Shown here one piece after another: positions 10,021 through 19,804 of a stretch of 64,000 nt of DNA. The DNA is taken from assembly GCF_019166065.1 (NCBI RefSeq), contig NZ_JAHTBN010000001.1:248001-312000 (forward strand), written 5' to 3'. A program made the translations under genes and the position numbers. The stretch's first letter is position 1. Each line of letters begins with the position of its first letter. The stretch comes from Candidimonas humi (GTDB lineage Bacteria; Pseudomonadota; Gammaproteobacteria; Burkholderiales; Burkholderiaceae_B). The notes beneath the pieces were generated by a model. That model did no database searches. It saw only the letters and a program-made list of their open reading frames with translations, and had not been told where the DNA came from.

Positions 10021-10622
10021 AAACGGCCCTCGCATCCTCGCCCGCAACGCGGCGGCGAGTCTATGTGCCCATGACCCCGGCACAGTTCCTGCTGGCCGTG
10101 CTGGCCATGGGCGTGGTGGTGGTCGGCTCCAACATCCTGGTGCAATACCCCATCAGCCGCTGGCTCACCTGGGGCGGCCTGTCGTATCCGGTGGCGTTCC
10201 TGGTCACCGACGTGCTGAACCGGCGCTTCGGGGCTCCGGCCGCTAGGCGCGTGGCGGTGGCGGGCTTCGTGGCCGCCCTGATCGTCTCCGTATGGGTTGC
10301 CACGCCGCGCATCGCCGCGGCCTCGGGGCTGGCCTATTTGTGCGCGCAACTGGCCGACATCCATGTATTCGACCGGCTGCGCGACCAGCGCTGGTGGCGC
10401 GCTCCCCTCATCGGCGGGGTGGCCGGCGCCATACTCGACACCTGCGTATTCTTCAGCGTGGCCTTTGCCGGCACGGGCGTGCACTGGGTCGCCCTGGCGC
10501 TGGGCGACCTGGCCGTCAAGCTGGCGGTCAACGTCACCATGCTGGCTCCTTTCCGGGCCATGATGTGGAACCTGGCGCGGCCCGCCACGGCCGCTCCGGT
10601 CGCGGCGCAGCAGAATATTTAG
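10017..10622 (+). CDS. VUT/YhhQ-family transporter (probable queuosine precursor transporter)
   Basis: A 201-residue membrane protein with about six hydrophobic segments and the family-specific motif YPVAFLVTDVLNRRFGAPAARR, plus QLADIHVFDRLR and the glycine-rich GGVAGAILDTCVFFSVAF. These match the DUF165/VUT family, whose E. coli member YhhQ imports queuosine precursors. No preQ1 riboswitch is visible upstream, since the gene overlaps proC by 4 bp. The substrate is therefore assigned by family only. Confidence 0.82.
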   Translation: MKTALASSPATRRRVYVPMTPAQFLLAVLAMGVVVVGSNILVQYPISRWLTWGGLSYPVAFLVTDVLNRRFGAPAARRVAVAGFVAALIVSVWVATPRIAAASGLAYLCAQLADIHVFDRLRDQRWWRAPLIGGVAGAILDTCVFFSVAFAGTGVHWVALALGDLAVKLAVNVTMLAPFRAMMWNLARPATAAPVAAQQNI

Positions 10623-10686
10623 GGGCTATTCCGTAGTGACTGGCCTCGCCCGGCTCTGCAAAATGGCGGCGCCCTGAACGGGCACC

Positions 10687-10746
10687 GGGCTTGCGGCTGC
10701 CAGGCTTGTAGGCATCGGGTTTGCAGGTAGCGAGTTTGCAAGCGCC
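10687..10746. repeat. Four imperfect 15-bp tandem repeats before livH
   Basis: Four adjacent 15 bp units can be read: GGGCTTGCGGCTGCC, AGGCTTGTAGGCATC, GGGTTTGCAGGTAGC and GAGTTTGCAAGCGCC, with a shared core of the form GGYTTGYRGGY. They fill part of the 229 bp gap between the VUT gene and livH. They may be a chance slippage product or a spaced binding array; no known motif is recognised. Confidence 0.6.
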
Positions 10747-10851
10747 GTATGGGCGCATGCCCGTTCTTGCCGCCCGGCCGCAAATCGCGGGCGTCCTGCA
10801 AGGCAGGCCGGCGAGGAGGCTTGCAGGCGTAAAAAAGGGGGGCCTTGCGGC

Positions 10852-11774
<923 letters not shown>

Positions 11775-11778
<4 letters not shown>

Positions 11779-13007
11779 AGGGCCGCAATGTCACGCATGC
11801 CTTGATCGCCGCCGTCATGGCCGGCGTCATCATCGCCCCGATATTCGGGCTGCAAATCGTGCGCCGCGGCATGCAGACGCAATTGCAGCCCGACTGGATC
11901 ATGATCGTGGCCGGCATGACCATCGTCTTCGTATTCCAGCTTCTGCGGCCGCTGGCGGCGAAACTGCCGGGCGTACGCGGCCGCGCCCGCCTGCGCATGC
12001 CCGTGCTGGGGGATCGCGGCCGCCGCCGGATGCTGTGCGCCCTGGTGGTCTTCGCGGCCATCTGGCCTTTTTTCACCGGCAGGGCGCAGGTCGACCTGGC
12101 CACGCTGGTGCTGATCTACGTGCTGCTGGGGCTGGGCCTGAACATCGTGGTGGGCTTTGCCGGCTTGCTGGACCTGGGCTTTGTCGGTTTCTACGCGGTG
12201 GGCGCCTATACCTATGGGCTGTTGTATCACTGGGCGGGCTGGGGCTTCTGGGAAGCCCTGCCGCTGTCGGGCCTGTTCGCGGCGCTGTTCGGCTTTGCCC
12301 TGGGCTTTCCGGTGCTGCGCCTGCGCGGCGATTATCTGGCGATCGTCACCCTGGGCTTCGGCGAGATCATCCGCCTGCTGCTCATCAACCTGTATCCCCT
12401 GACCGGCGGCCCCGACGGCATCTCCAGCATACCCAAGCCGACTCTCTTCGGCTATGCCATGGTGCGACGCGCCCCGCGCGGCGAGACGACCTTCCACCAG
12501 TTGATGGGCTGGAATTTCAATCCCAACGACGTGGTCATCTATCTCTACCTGACCGCGCTGCTGCTGGCGCTGCTGGCCCTGTTCGTGTCCTCGCGCGTGA
12601 TCCGCATGCCCATAGGCCGGGCCTGGGAAGCCTTGCGCGAAGACGAGATCGCCTGCCGTTCCCTGGGCTTGAACCCCACGCGCATCAAGCTGTCGGCCTT
12701 CACCATGGGGGCCATGTTCGCCGGGCTGGGCGGCGCCTTCTTCGCGGCGCGCCAGGGGCTGGTCAATCCGGAATCCTTCACCTTCATCGAATCGGCCCTG
12801 ATCCTGTCCATCGTGGTGCTGGGCGGCATGGGCTCGCAGGTTGGCGTCATTCTTGCTGCCATCATCCTGACGGTCGTGCCTGAATTGGCGCGCGAATTCG
12901 CGCAATATCGCATGCTGATCTTCGGCCTGGTGATGGTGCTGATGATGATGTGGCGCCCGCAGGGCTTGCTGCCGGTCAAGCGCCCGCAGGTGGAGTTGCC
13001 GGCATGA
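11775..13007 (+). CDS. livM: Branched-chain amino acid ABC transporter permease LivM
   Basis: Second permease of the Liv importer, 410 residues. The long N-terminal part before the core (residues 1-95, with two membrane segments) is typical of proteobacterial LivM. The core has [73 protein letters not shown] and the C-terminal [11 protein letters not shown]. The start overlaps livH (ATGA) and the end overlaps livG, giving translational coupling. Confidence 0.95.
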
Positions 13008-13774
13008 CGGGCGCAGCGCTGCTGAAAGTGTCGGGCCTGAGCATGCGCTTCGGCGGCCTGCTGGCCGTGGACGGCGTCGAATTCGAAGTAGGCGGCGACG
13101 AGGTCTTCGCCATCATAGGGCCCAACGGCGCGGGCAAGACCACAGTGTTCAACTGCGTGGGCGGTTTCTACAAGCCCAGCGGCGGTTCGATATTCCTGGA
13201 AGGACGCCGCATCAACGGGCTGGCCAGCCACAAGGTGGCGCAGCAAGGCCTGGTGCGCACCTTCCAGAATGTGCGCCTGTTCAAGCAGCTCACCGTGCTC
13301 GAGAACCTGCTGGTGGCGCAGCACATGCGCTTGCAGACCGGTTTTCTGCAAGGCCTGTTCAAAGTGCCTTCTTATCGCCGCTCCGAACGCGGCGCTCTGG
13401 AAAACGCCGTGCAGTGGCTGAACTTCATGGGCATACGCGAATACGCCAACCGCGAAGCCGGCAATCTCGCCTACGGGCACCAGCGCCGCCTGGAAATCGC
13501 GCGCTGCATGATCACCCGGCCGCGCCTGCTGATGCTGGACGAGCCCGCCGCGGGCCTGAACCCCCAGGAAAAGCACGACCTGCAGCGGCTCATCGATCGC
13601 CTGCGCAAGGAATTCAACGTGGCGGTGTTGTTGATCGAGCACGACATGAGCCTGGTCATGGGGGTGTCCGACCGCATCCTGGTCATGGAGCACGGCAGGC
13701 CCATCATGACGGGCCTGCCCGCCGAAGTGCGGGCCGACCCGCGGGTCATCAAGGCCTATCTGGGGGAAGAATAA
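13004..13774 (+). CDS. livG: Branched-chain amino acid ABC transporter ATP-binding protein LivG
   Basis: ATPase subunit, 256 residues. Walker [11 protein letters not shown], the LivG-type loop [23 protein letters not shown], an atypical signature [14 protein letters not shown] and Walker [16 protein letters not shown] are all visible. The C-terminus [20 protein letters not shown] is characteristic of LivG. The start at 13004 overlaps the livM stop by 4 bp. Confidence 0.95.
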   Translation: MTGAALLKVSGLSMRFGGLLAVDGVEFEVGGDEVFAIIGPNGAGKTTVFNCVGGFYKPSGGSIFLEGRRINGLASHKVAQQGLVRTFQNVRLFKQLTVLENLLVAQHMRLQTGFLQGLFKVPSYRRSERGALENAVQWLNFMGIREYANREAGNLAYGHQRRLEIARCMITRPRLLMLDEPAAGLNPQEKHDLQRLIDRLRKEFNVAVLLIEHDMSLVMGVSDRILVMEHGRPIMTGLPAEVRADPRVIKAYLGEE

Positions 13775-14476
13775 GTGCTCAAGCTGGAAAACGTGCACAC
13801 CTATTACGGAGCTATCCAGGCCCTGGACGGCGTGTCGATCGATGTCAACAAAGGCGAGATCGTCACGCTGATCGGCTCCAACGGCGCGGGCAAGACCACG
13901 CTGCTGATGACGGTTTGCGGCTCGCCTCGCGCGCGCAGCGGGCGCATCAGCTTCGAAGGGCAGGACATCACCGGCGACGACACGCACGCCATCATGCGGC
14001 GCGGCATCGCCATTTCACCCGAAGGGCGCCGGGTATTCCCGGACTTGAGCGTCACCGAAAACCTGCAGATGGGCGGCTTTTTCCTGGACAAGGCCGGCGT
14101 GGCCGAAGGTATCGATCATGTATATACCTTGTTCCCGCGCCTGAAGGAACGCGCCCGCCAGCGGGCGGGCACCATGTCCGGCGGCGAGCAGCAGATGCTG
14201 GCGATCGGGCGGGCGCTGATGACCCGCCCCAAGCTGCTGCTGCTGGACGAACCCACCTTGGGGCTGGCGCCGCTGATCATTGCCCATATCTTCGAGATCA
14301 TCCAGGCCATACGGCAGCAGGGCGTGACCGTGTTCCTGGTCGAGCAGAATGCGCACAAGGCCCTGCAGATCGCCGACCGCGGCTACGTGCTGGAAACCGG
14401 CAGGGTGATCCTGGCCGATACCGGAGCCAGGCTGCTGAGCAACGACGAGGTGCGGCGCGCCTATCTGGGCGCTTGA
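13775..14476 (+). CDS. livF: Branched-chain amino acid ABC transporter ATP-binding protein LivF
   Basis: Second ATPase of the Liv importer, 233 residues, starting with GTG directly after the livG TAA. Walker A IGSNGAGKTTLL, the LivF-typical ISPEGRRVFPDLSVTENLQMG, signature MSGGEQQMLAIGRAL, Walker B LLLLDEPTLGLAP and the H-loop VEQNAHKAL are present. It ends the livHMGF operon. The binding protein gene is at 3076-4206. Confidence 0.95.
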   Translation: MLKLENVHTYYGAIQALDGVSIDVNKGEIVTLIGSNGAGKTTLLMTVCGSPRARSGRISFEGQDITGDDTHAIMRRGIAISPEGRRVFPDLSVTENLQMGGFFLDKAGVAEGIDHVYTLFPRLKERARQRAGTMSGGEQQMLAIGRALMTRPKLLLLDEPTLGLAPLIIAHIFEIIQAIRQQGVTVFLVEQNAHKALQIADRGYVLETGRVILADTGARLLSNDEVRRAYLGA

Positions 14477-14506
14477 GACGGGCGCGATGCGCGCCCGGGT
14501 CCGCGA

Positions 14507-15115
14507 TTACTCCAGGCCCTGTTTCTTGAGGGCTGCCTGTACGCCGGCATCGGCATGCAAGCGGTCGTAGTGGGCCTGCAGATTGGCCAGGCCGCCGATG
14601 TCGAGCTTCTTGGCCTTGGCCCAGCGGGTAATGGTGTACAGGTAGGGGTCGGCGATCGAGCGCAGGCCGGTCAGCCAGTCCCGGCCCGCCAGTTGCTTGT
14701 CGACGACGCTGAACAGGAACACCACGCGCGCGGAAGCCTTCTCGGCCAGTTCTTTCTGTCCGGCATCGCTGTCGGCATAGGCCGCGGGGCCGAAGACCAG
14801 GCTGAAAGTGCGGTGCAGGTCGGAATTGCAGAAGCCCAGCCAGCGATGCGTCTCGGCGCGCTGGCGCGGGGTGTCCCCGACCAGGCCGGCCTTGGGATGC
14901 AGGTCAGCCACGTATTCCAGCGTCGCCGCGCTTTGCGTCAGGACGAAGTCGCCGTCCACCAGCACGGGCACCGAGCCCAGGGGGTTCAAGGCCAGGTAGG
15001 CAGGCTCCTTGATTTCGCTGCGGCTGACGGCTTGCAGCTCATAGGGGGTGGCGGTCCATTCCAGCACGATCTGGGTGGCCAGCGGGCAGGCGCCGGGCAG
15101 GTAATACAGTTTCAT
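14507..15115 (-). CDS. Glutathione S-transferase family protein
   Basis: A 202-residue cytosolic GST. The N-terminal thioredoxin-like half reads MKLYYLPGACPLATQIVLEWTATPYEL with SVPVLVDGDFVLTQSAATLEYVAD, where the VPVL turn and the TQSxA glutathione-binding loop are clear. The LPGACPL segment and overall form resemble the beta-class GST of proteobacteria, in which a cysteine replaces the usual Tyr/Ser. The C-terminal half is all helical. The ATG at 15115 is chosen because the extension upstream (to 15208) has no GST-like sequence. Substrate unknown. Confidence 0.85.
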   Translation of the reverse strand: MKLYYLPGACPLATQIVLEWTATPYELQAVSRSEIKEPAYLALNPLGSVPVLVDGDFVLTQSAATLEYVADLHPKAGLVGDTPRQRAETHRWLGFCNSDLHRTFSLVFGPAAYADSDAGQKELAEKASARVVFLFSVVDKQLAGRDWLTGLRSIADPYLYTITRWAKAKKLDIGGLANLQAHYDRLHADAGVQAALKKQGLE

Positions 15116-15333
15116 ATACGCATTGCGCGGAATACCCCGGGCCTGTGCGCCGGGGCGGGATAGCGCGCCACGAGCAGATGCGTGGCCCTGTTCCGCGTCC
15201 TCCTTCATGTCGGAATGCTATCTTGCTGTTGCCGGGAAATTGCGGGAATCCGGATGGCCGCAGCGTCCGCGCCGGTCTGGCGCAAGCCTCGTGATCCGGG
15301 GCGCTGCGACTGTCGACTATCTTATCAGCGGCG

Positions 15334-17271
15334 TCAAGACTCGCCTTCGCCGGCATCGGAGCGCAGGTGCAAGTCGAGGAATTTCTCCATGCGGTCGTAG
15401 AACTCGAACTTGTTCTCGTCGTTATGGAAGCCGTGCCCTTCGTTGTCCTTTACGATGTATTCCACTTCGACGCCGCGTGCGCGCAGCGCTGTCACCATCT
15501 GGTCGCTTTCGTCCTTGTTCACGCGCGGGTCGTGCGCACCCTGGGCGATCAGCAAGGGCGTGCGGATGCGCCCCGCGTTCAGCGCGGGCGACGTGGCCTC
15601 CAGCCGTTCGCGGTCGCGTTCCGGATCGCCCACCATGCTGTGCATTTTCTCGAGCATGGGCTTCCAGTACGGCGGAATGGTGTTGAGGAAAGTCAGCAGG
15701 TTCGACACCCCCACATAGTCCACCGCCGCGGCGTACAGGTCCGGCGTGCACGTGATGCCCGCCAAGGTGGCGTAGCCGCCGTAGCTGCCGCCGTAGATGG
15801 CGATGCGCGAGGGGTCGGCGATGCCTTGGCCGATCAGCCACTGCACGCCATCGGTAATGTCGTCCTGCATGGCCAGGCCCCATTGGCCGAAGCTGGCTTC
15901 CCAGAAGCGGCGGCCGTAGCCGGTGGAGCCGCGGAAATTCATTTGCAGCACGCAATAGCCGCGGTTGGCCAGGAACTGCGCTTCCGGATTGAAACCCCAG
16001 CCGTCGCGCGCCCAGGGGCCGCCGTGCGGATTGACCACGCAAGGCAGCGCCTGCGCCGGGCGCCCCGGCGGCAGGGTCAGGTAGCCGTGGATCCACAAGC
16101 CGTCGCGGCTGCGGTAGCGTATCGGGCGCACCTGCGCCATGTCCTGTTCGCGCAGCCGCGGGTTGATGTCGCCCAGCTTGCTCACTTCGCCGGTGTTCGC
16201 ATCGTAGATATGGCGGCTGCCCGGCGTCCTGTCGCTATAGGCTGCGACGATGAACTTGGTCTCGTCGCGCGTGGCGTCCTGGAATGCGATCTCGTAGCCG
16301 GGCAATAGCGCGCGCACCTGCTCGTAGCGCTTCCGGCTGAGCTCGTCGAAAAAATGGTATTGCGGCTTGTCGGTCTGGTAGACGGCCGCCGTCAGCACCT
16401 TGCGCAGCCGCGAATAAGAGGCGCCGTCGAGGTCGACGCTGTCGGCGCCGTACACCAGGTGTTCCTCGTCGGGCGCTTGCGGGTCGATGCGCACCAGCGC
16501 CAGCAGATCGCGCCCGCGATTGCTCAGCGCATACAGCGACTTGTCGTCGAAGTCGAAGAACACGGGGCTGACCGAAGTGCGGAAATCGGTGTCGACAATG
16601 GCCCTGAAGGCGTCGCCTTCATCTTCGCGATACAGCACGGTGGTGCGCAGCCCGTCGCTGGCTATCGCCACGCGCACCCGGCCCGCATGGTCGGTCTGCC
16701 AGCCGACGATATTGCCCGGGTTCTCGGCCACTTGCTGCAGCTCGCCGCTGCGGATGTCGGCGCGATAGACGTCGAACACTTCCGGGTTGCGGCCGTTGTG
16801 GCCGATGAGTATATGCTGCGGGTCGTCCGGCAGGTCGTCCTCGACCCCGGCCCGCACCCCCTCGAAAGGGGTAAGGTCGGTGACGGCGCCGCTGGCGACG
16901 TCCACGGCGAGCACGTGGAAGTTCTCGTCGCCATTGAAATCCTTGGCGTACAGAATAGTGTGCGAGCCTTTCCAGAAGAACTGGCCTATGTCGCGCAGTG
17001 TCTCGGACGTCAGGCGCCGCGGTTCGCCCACGAGGCGGCTGCCCTGTAGCGCCTGTACGAATATGTTCATGCGCGCCGGCTGCCCGTCTATGGATACCGG
17101 CTCCATGAATGCCAGCGTGGCGCCGTCTTCCGACAGGCGGTAAAAGCCCCGATCGGGGTTGCGGAAAAAGTCTTCTATGGGGTAGCGGGGCGGCAGGCCC
17201 GGCGCGGCGGCCGCGGATTCCGGCACCGCGGACGAACGGAACAGCGGCTTGAATAATCGGTTCGGGAACAT
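15334..17271 (-). CDS. Prolyl oligopeptidase (S9) family serine peptidase
   Basis: A 645-residue two-domain protein. Residues 30-375 form a WD/PD40-like propeller, and residues 380-640 an alpha/beta hydrolase domain. The triad is readable: Ser496 in YGGSYGGYATLAG, Asp581 in QGAHDPRVNKDES and His613 in KDNEGHGFHNDEN. The oxyanion region NPHGGPWARDGWGFN is typical of S9C acyl-aminoacyl peptidases. No signal peptide is visible, so it probably acts in the cytoplasm on small peptides. It stands alone between GST and the divergent dehydrogenase gene. Confidence 0.88.
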   Translation of the reverse strand: MFPNRLFKPLFRSSAVPESAAAAPGLPPRYPIEDFFRNPDRGFYRLSEDGATLAFMEPVSIDGQPARMNIFVQALQGSRLVGEPRRLTSETLRDIGQFFWKGSHTILYAKDFNGDENFHVLAVDVASGAVTDLTPFEGVRAGVEDDLPDDPQHILIGHNGRNPEVFDVYRADIRSGELQQVAENPGNIVGWQTDHAGRVRVAIASDGLRTTVLYREDEGDAFRAIVDTDFRTSVSPVFFDFDDKSLYALSNRGRDLLALVRIDPQAPDEEHLVYGADSVDLDGASYSRLRKVLTAAVYQTDKPQYHFFDELSRKRYEQVRALLPGYEIAFQDATRDETKFIVAAYSDRTPGSRHIYDANTGEVSKLGDINPRLREQDMAQVRPIRYRSRDGLWIHGYLTLPPGRPAQALPCVVNPHGGPWARDGWGFNPEAQFLANRGYCVLQMNFRGSTGYGRRFWEASFGQWGLAMQDDITDGVQWLIGQGIADPSRIAIYGGSYGGYATLAGITCTPDLYAAAVDYVGVSNLLTFLNTIPPYWKPMLEKMHSMVGDPERDRERLEATSPALNAGRIRTPLLIAQGAHDPRVNKDESDQMVTALRARGVEVEYIVKDNEGHGFHNDENKFEFYDRMEKFLDLHLRSDAGEGES

Positions 17272-17454
17272 AGGGTATCCGTAGGTGATCGGCGATGCGT
17301 GGGCGCGCTTTTCGCCGCGAGAGGCGTGCGCCGCTGGTATCGCGCGGCGCCCCGCATTTTGCTAACTATAATACTCAATCACTCTATAGGCCGGGGCGCT
17401 GCGCCGCGGTTTGCACTTGGCGCGCACCGCGCCGGTATGCCTTCCGGGAACCCC

Positions 17455-18435
17455 ATGATAGCTCGCCCCTTGCGTGTCGTTTTTCTGGACCGCGACACGA
17501 TTTCGCCGCAAACGGTATTGCGTACTTTGTCCTTTCCGCACCAGCTGACGGTGTACGACCGCACGCGCAAGGACGAAGTGGCGGCGCGCATCGCCGCGGC
17601 CGACATTGTCATCAGCAACAAGGCGCCGCTGCCGGGCGAGGCGCTGGACCAGGCGCCGGACTTGAAGATGATCGCAGTGGCGGCCACCGGTACCGATATG
17701 GTCGACCTGCAAGCCTGCGCGCGGCGCGGCATCGTGGTGTCCAATATACGCGGCTATGCCGTGCATACCGTGCCGGAACACACTTTCGCGCTGATTTTCG
17801 CCCTGCGGCGCAGCATCGTCGCCTATCGCGAGTCGGTCAAGGCGGGGCGCTGGCAGCAGGCCGCCCAGTTCTGCTATTTCGACTATCCCATCCGCGACCT
17901 GGCCGGCTCCACGCTGGGGCTGATAGGCTCCGGCGTGCTCGGGCAGGCCGTGGCGGACATTGGCCGCGCCCTGGGCATGCGGGTGCTGTTCGCCGGCCGC
18001 AAGGGGCAGGCGCAGCCCGCGGCGCCTTACACGCCGTTCGAGCAAGTGCTGGAACAAAGCGATGTCATCAGCCTGCATTGCCCGCTGAACGAGCAGACGC
18101 GCGGCATGATAGGCGAGGCGGAATTCGCGCGCATGCAGCGCCGGCCGCTGCTGGTGAATACCGCGCGCGGCGGCCTGGTGGACGAGGCGGCGCTGGAGCG
18201 GGCGCTGCGCGGCGGCCGCCTGGCGGGCGCCGGCTTCGATGTGGCCACCCCCGAGCCTCCCGCCGCCGACAGCATCCTGATGCGCTTGCTGGAACTGCCC
18301 AATTTTATTCTTACCCCGCACGTGGCGTGGGCCAGCGACGAAGCCGTGCAGGTGCTGGCCGACCAGCTCATAGGCAATATCGAGGCATACTGCCGCGGCG
18401 AGCCGCGCAATGTGGTCGCGGCCGTTGCGGCTTGA
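17455..18435 (+). CDS. D-2-hydroxyacid dehydrogenase (probable hydroxypyruvate/glycerate dehydrogenase)
   Basis: NAD(P)-dependent reductase of 2-ketoacids, 326 residues from the ATG at 17455 (an ATG at 17437 is also possible). It contains the nucleotide motif LGLIGSGVLGQAVADIGRALGMRVLFAGR, the substrate-binding RR-loop VNTARGGLVDEAALERAL, and HVAWASDEAVQ where the catalytic His sits. The catalytic Arg is seen in SLHCPLNEQTRGMIG and the Glu in ATPEPP. The next gene, 104 bp on, is glycerate kinase, which suggests hydroxypyruvate or glyoxylate as substrate; that part is inference. Confidence 0.85.
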   Translation: MIARPLRVVFLDRDTISPQTVLRTLSFPHQLTVYDRTRKDEVAARIAAADIVISNKAPLPGEALDQAPDLKMIAVAATGTDMVDLQACARRGIVVSNIRGYAVHTVPEHTFALIFALRRSIVAYRESVKAGRWQQAAQFCYFDYPIRDLAGSTLGLIGSGVLGQAVADIGRALGMRVLFAGRKGQAQPAAPYTPFEQVLEQSDVISLHCPLNEQTRGMIGEAEFARMQRRPLLVNTARGGLVDEAALERALRGGRLAGAGFDVATPEPPAADSILMRLLELPNFILTPHVAWASDEAVQVLADQLIGNIEAYCRGEPRNVVAAVAA

Positions 18436-18539
18436 CGTTTTGCGCGGCCATGGCTGGTCAGCGATTCGCGTGGATCCTTCGATTCCTTCGTAGCCCGACA
18501 CCCTCGATACCTTCCTTCTTTTCTTTATAAGCAGCGAAC

Positions 18540-19676
18540 ATGCGCATCGTCATAGCCCCCGATTCATACAAGGAAAGCCTGAGCGCGGCCGAAGTCGCGC
18601 GCGCCATAGAAGCCGGCGTGCTCGACGCGCTGCCGCAGGCGCAGACCGTCTGCGTGCCCATGGCCGACGGCGGCGAGGGTTCGCTGGCCGCGGTGGCCGC
18701 GGCGACCGGCGCCGAACTGCGCAAGGCCGCAGTACGCGACGCCAATGGCCGCGACCGGGAGGCCGAATGGGCCTTGCTGCCCGACGGCTCGGCCTTCATC
18801 GAAATCGCCGCCGCCGCGGGGCTCGAGCAGATCGAGCCGGACCAGCGCAATGCCTTGCGCGCCACCAGCTACGGCGTCGGGCAGCTCGTCCTGCAGGCGC
18901 TCGATGCCGGCGCGCGGCGCATCACTATAGGCCTGGGAGGCAGCGCCTGCAACGACGGCGGCGCGGGCATGCTGCAGGCGCTGGGCTTGCGCTTGCTGGA
19001 TGCGGCGGGACAGGACCTGGGGCCGGGCGGATCCGCCTTGCGAGGCCTGCATGTGCTGGCGCGCGAGGGCATGGACCCGCGCTTGGCGCATACCGAATTC
19101 GAAGTGGCCATGGACGTCAACAACCCCTTGTGCGGCCCGCAGGGCGCATCGGCGGTGTTCGGCCCGCAGAAGGGCGCCGATGCGCAACAGGTCGAGGAAC
19201 TGGACGCCGCGCTGGCGCATTTCGCCGACGTGTGCGCGGCAGCCATGGGCAGGGACGAACGGAACACCCCGGGCGCCGGTGCGGCGGGTGGGCTGGGCTA
19301 TGCGATCAGGCAGTTCCTGGATGCGAGCTTCCGGCCCGGCGCCGAGCTGGTGGCCGAACTGGCCGGCCTGCCCGCCGCCTTGCAAGGCGCCGACCTGGTT
19401 TTCACCGGAGAAGGGCGCATGGATGCCCAGACCCCGCATGGCAAGACGCCCGTAGGGGTGGCGCGCTATGCGCAGCGCCTGGGCATACCTGTGTTCGCTC
19501 TGGCCGGATCCCTCGGCCCGGGCTACGAGGCCGTGTACGCTGCCGGCATCACTGCCGCCTTCAGCCTGGCCCCGGGGCCGGTGACGCTGGAGCAGGCCTG
19601 CCGCGAAGCCCCGCACTACCTGCGCCAGCGCGCCGGCGACATCGTCCGCGCCTGGCGGGCGAGCGCCGCATCGTGA
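18540..19676 (+). CDS. Glycerate kinase (GlxK/GarK family)
   Basis: Phosphorylates glycerate, feeding glyoxylate-derived carbon into glycolysis. The 378-residue protein has the family opening MRIVIAPDSYKESLSAAEVARAI, then MADGGEGS, GLGGSACNDGGAGMLQALG, NNPLCGPQGASAVFGPQKGA, and the C-terminal block FTGEGRMDAQTPHGKTPVGVA. All are conserved in class II glycerate kinases of the GlxK family. It follows the dehydrogenase in the same direction and probably shares its transcript. Whether it makes 2- or 3-phosphoglycerate cannot be told here. Confidence 0.92.
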   Translation: MRIVIAPDSYKESLSAAEVARAIEAGVLDALPQAQTVCVPMADGGEGSLAAVAAATGAELRKAAVRDANGRDREAEWALLPDGSAFIEIAAAAGLEQIEPDQRNALRATSYGVGQLVLQALDAGARRITIGLGGSACNDGGAGMLQALGLRLLDAAGQDLGPGGSALRGLHVLAREGMDPRLAHTEFEVAMDVNNPLCGPQGASAVFGPQKGADAQQVEELDAALAHFADVCAAAMGRDERNTPGAGAAGGLGYAIRQFLDASFRPGAELVAELAGLPAALQGADLVFTGEGRMDAQTPHGKTPVGVARYAQRLGIPVFALAGSLGPGYEAVYAAGITAAFSLAPGPVTLEQACREAPHYLRQRAGDIVRAWRASAAS

Positions 19677-19804
19677 TTTCCCTCGATATGCGGGCCCCGA
19701 GCGTAGCCCGGGGCGGTCTGCTGCGCGGGCCCGCACCGCACGCGGCGCGCGCATAAGCCCTGGCCGGCGGCGGCCCGTGTGCCCGCCGGCCGGCGCAAGC
19801 CCGG

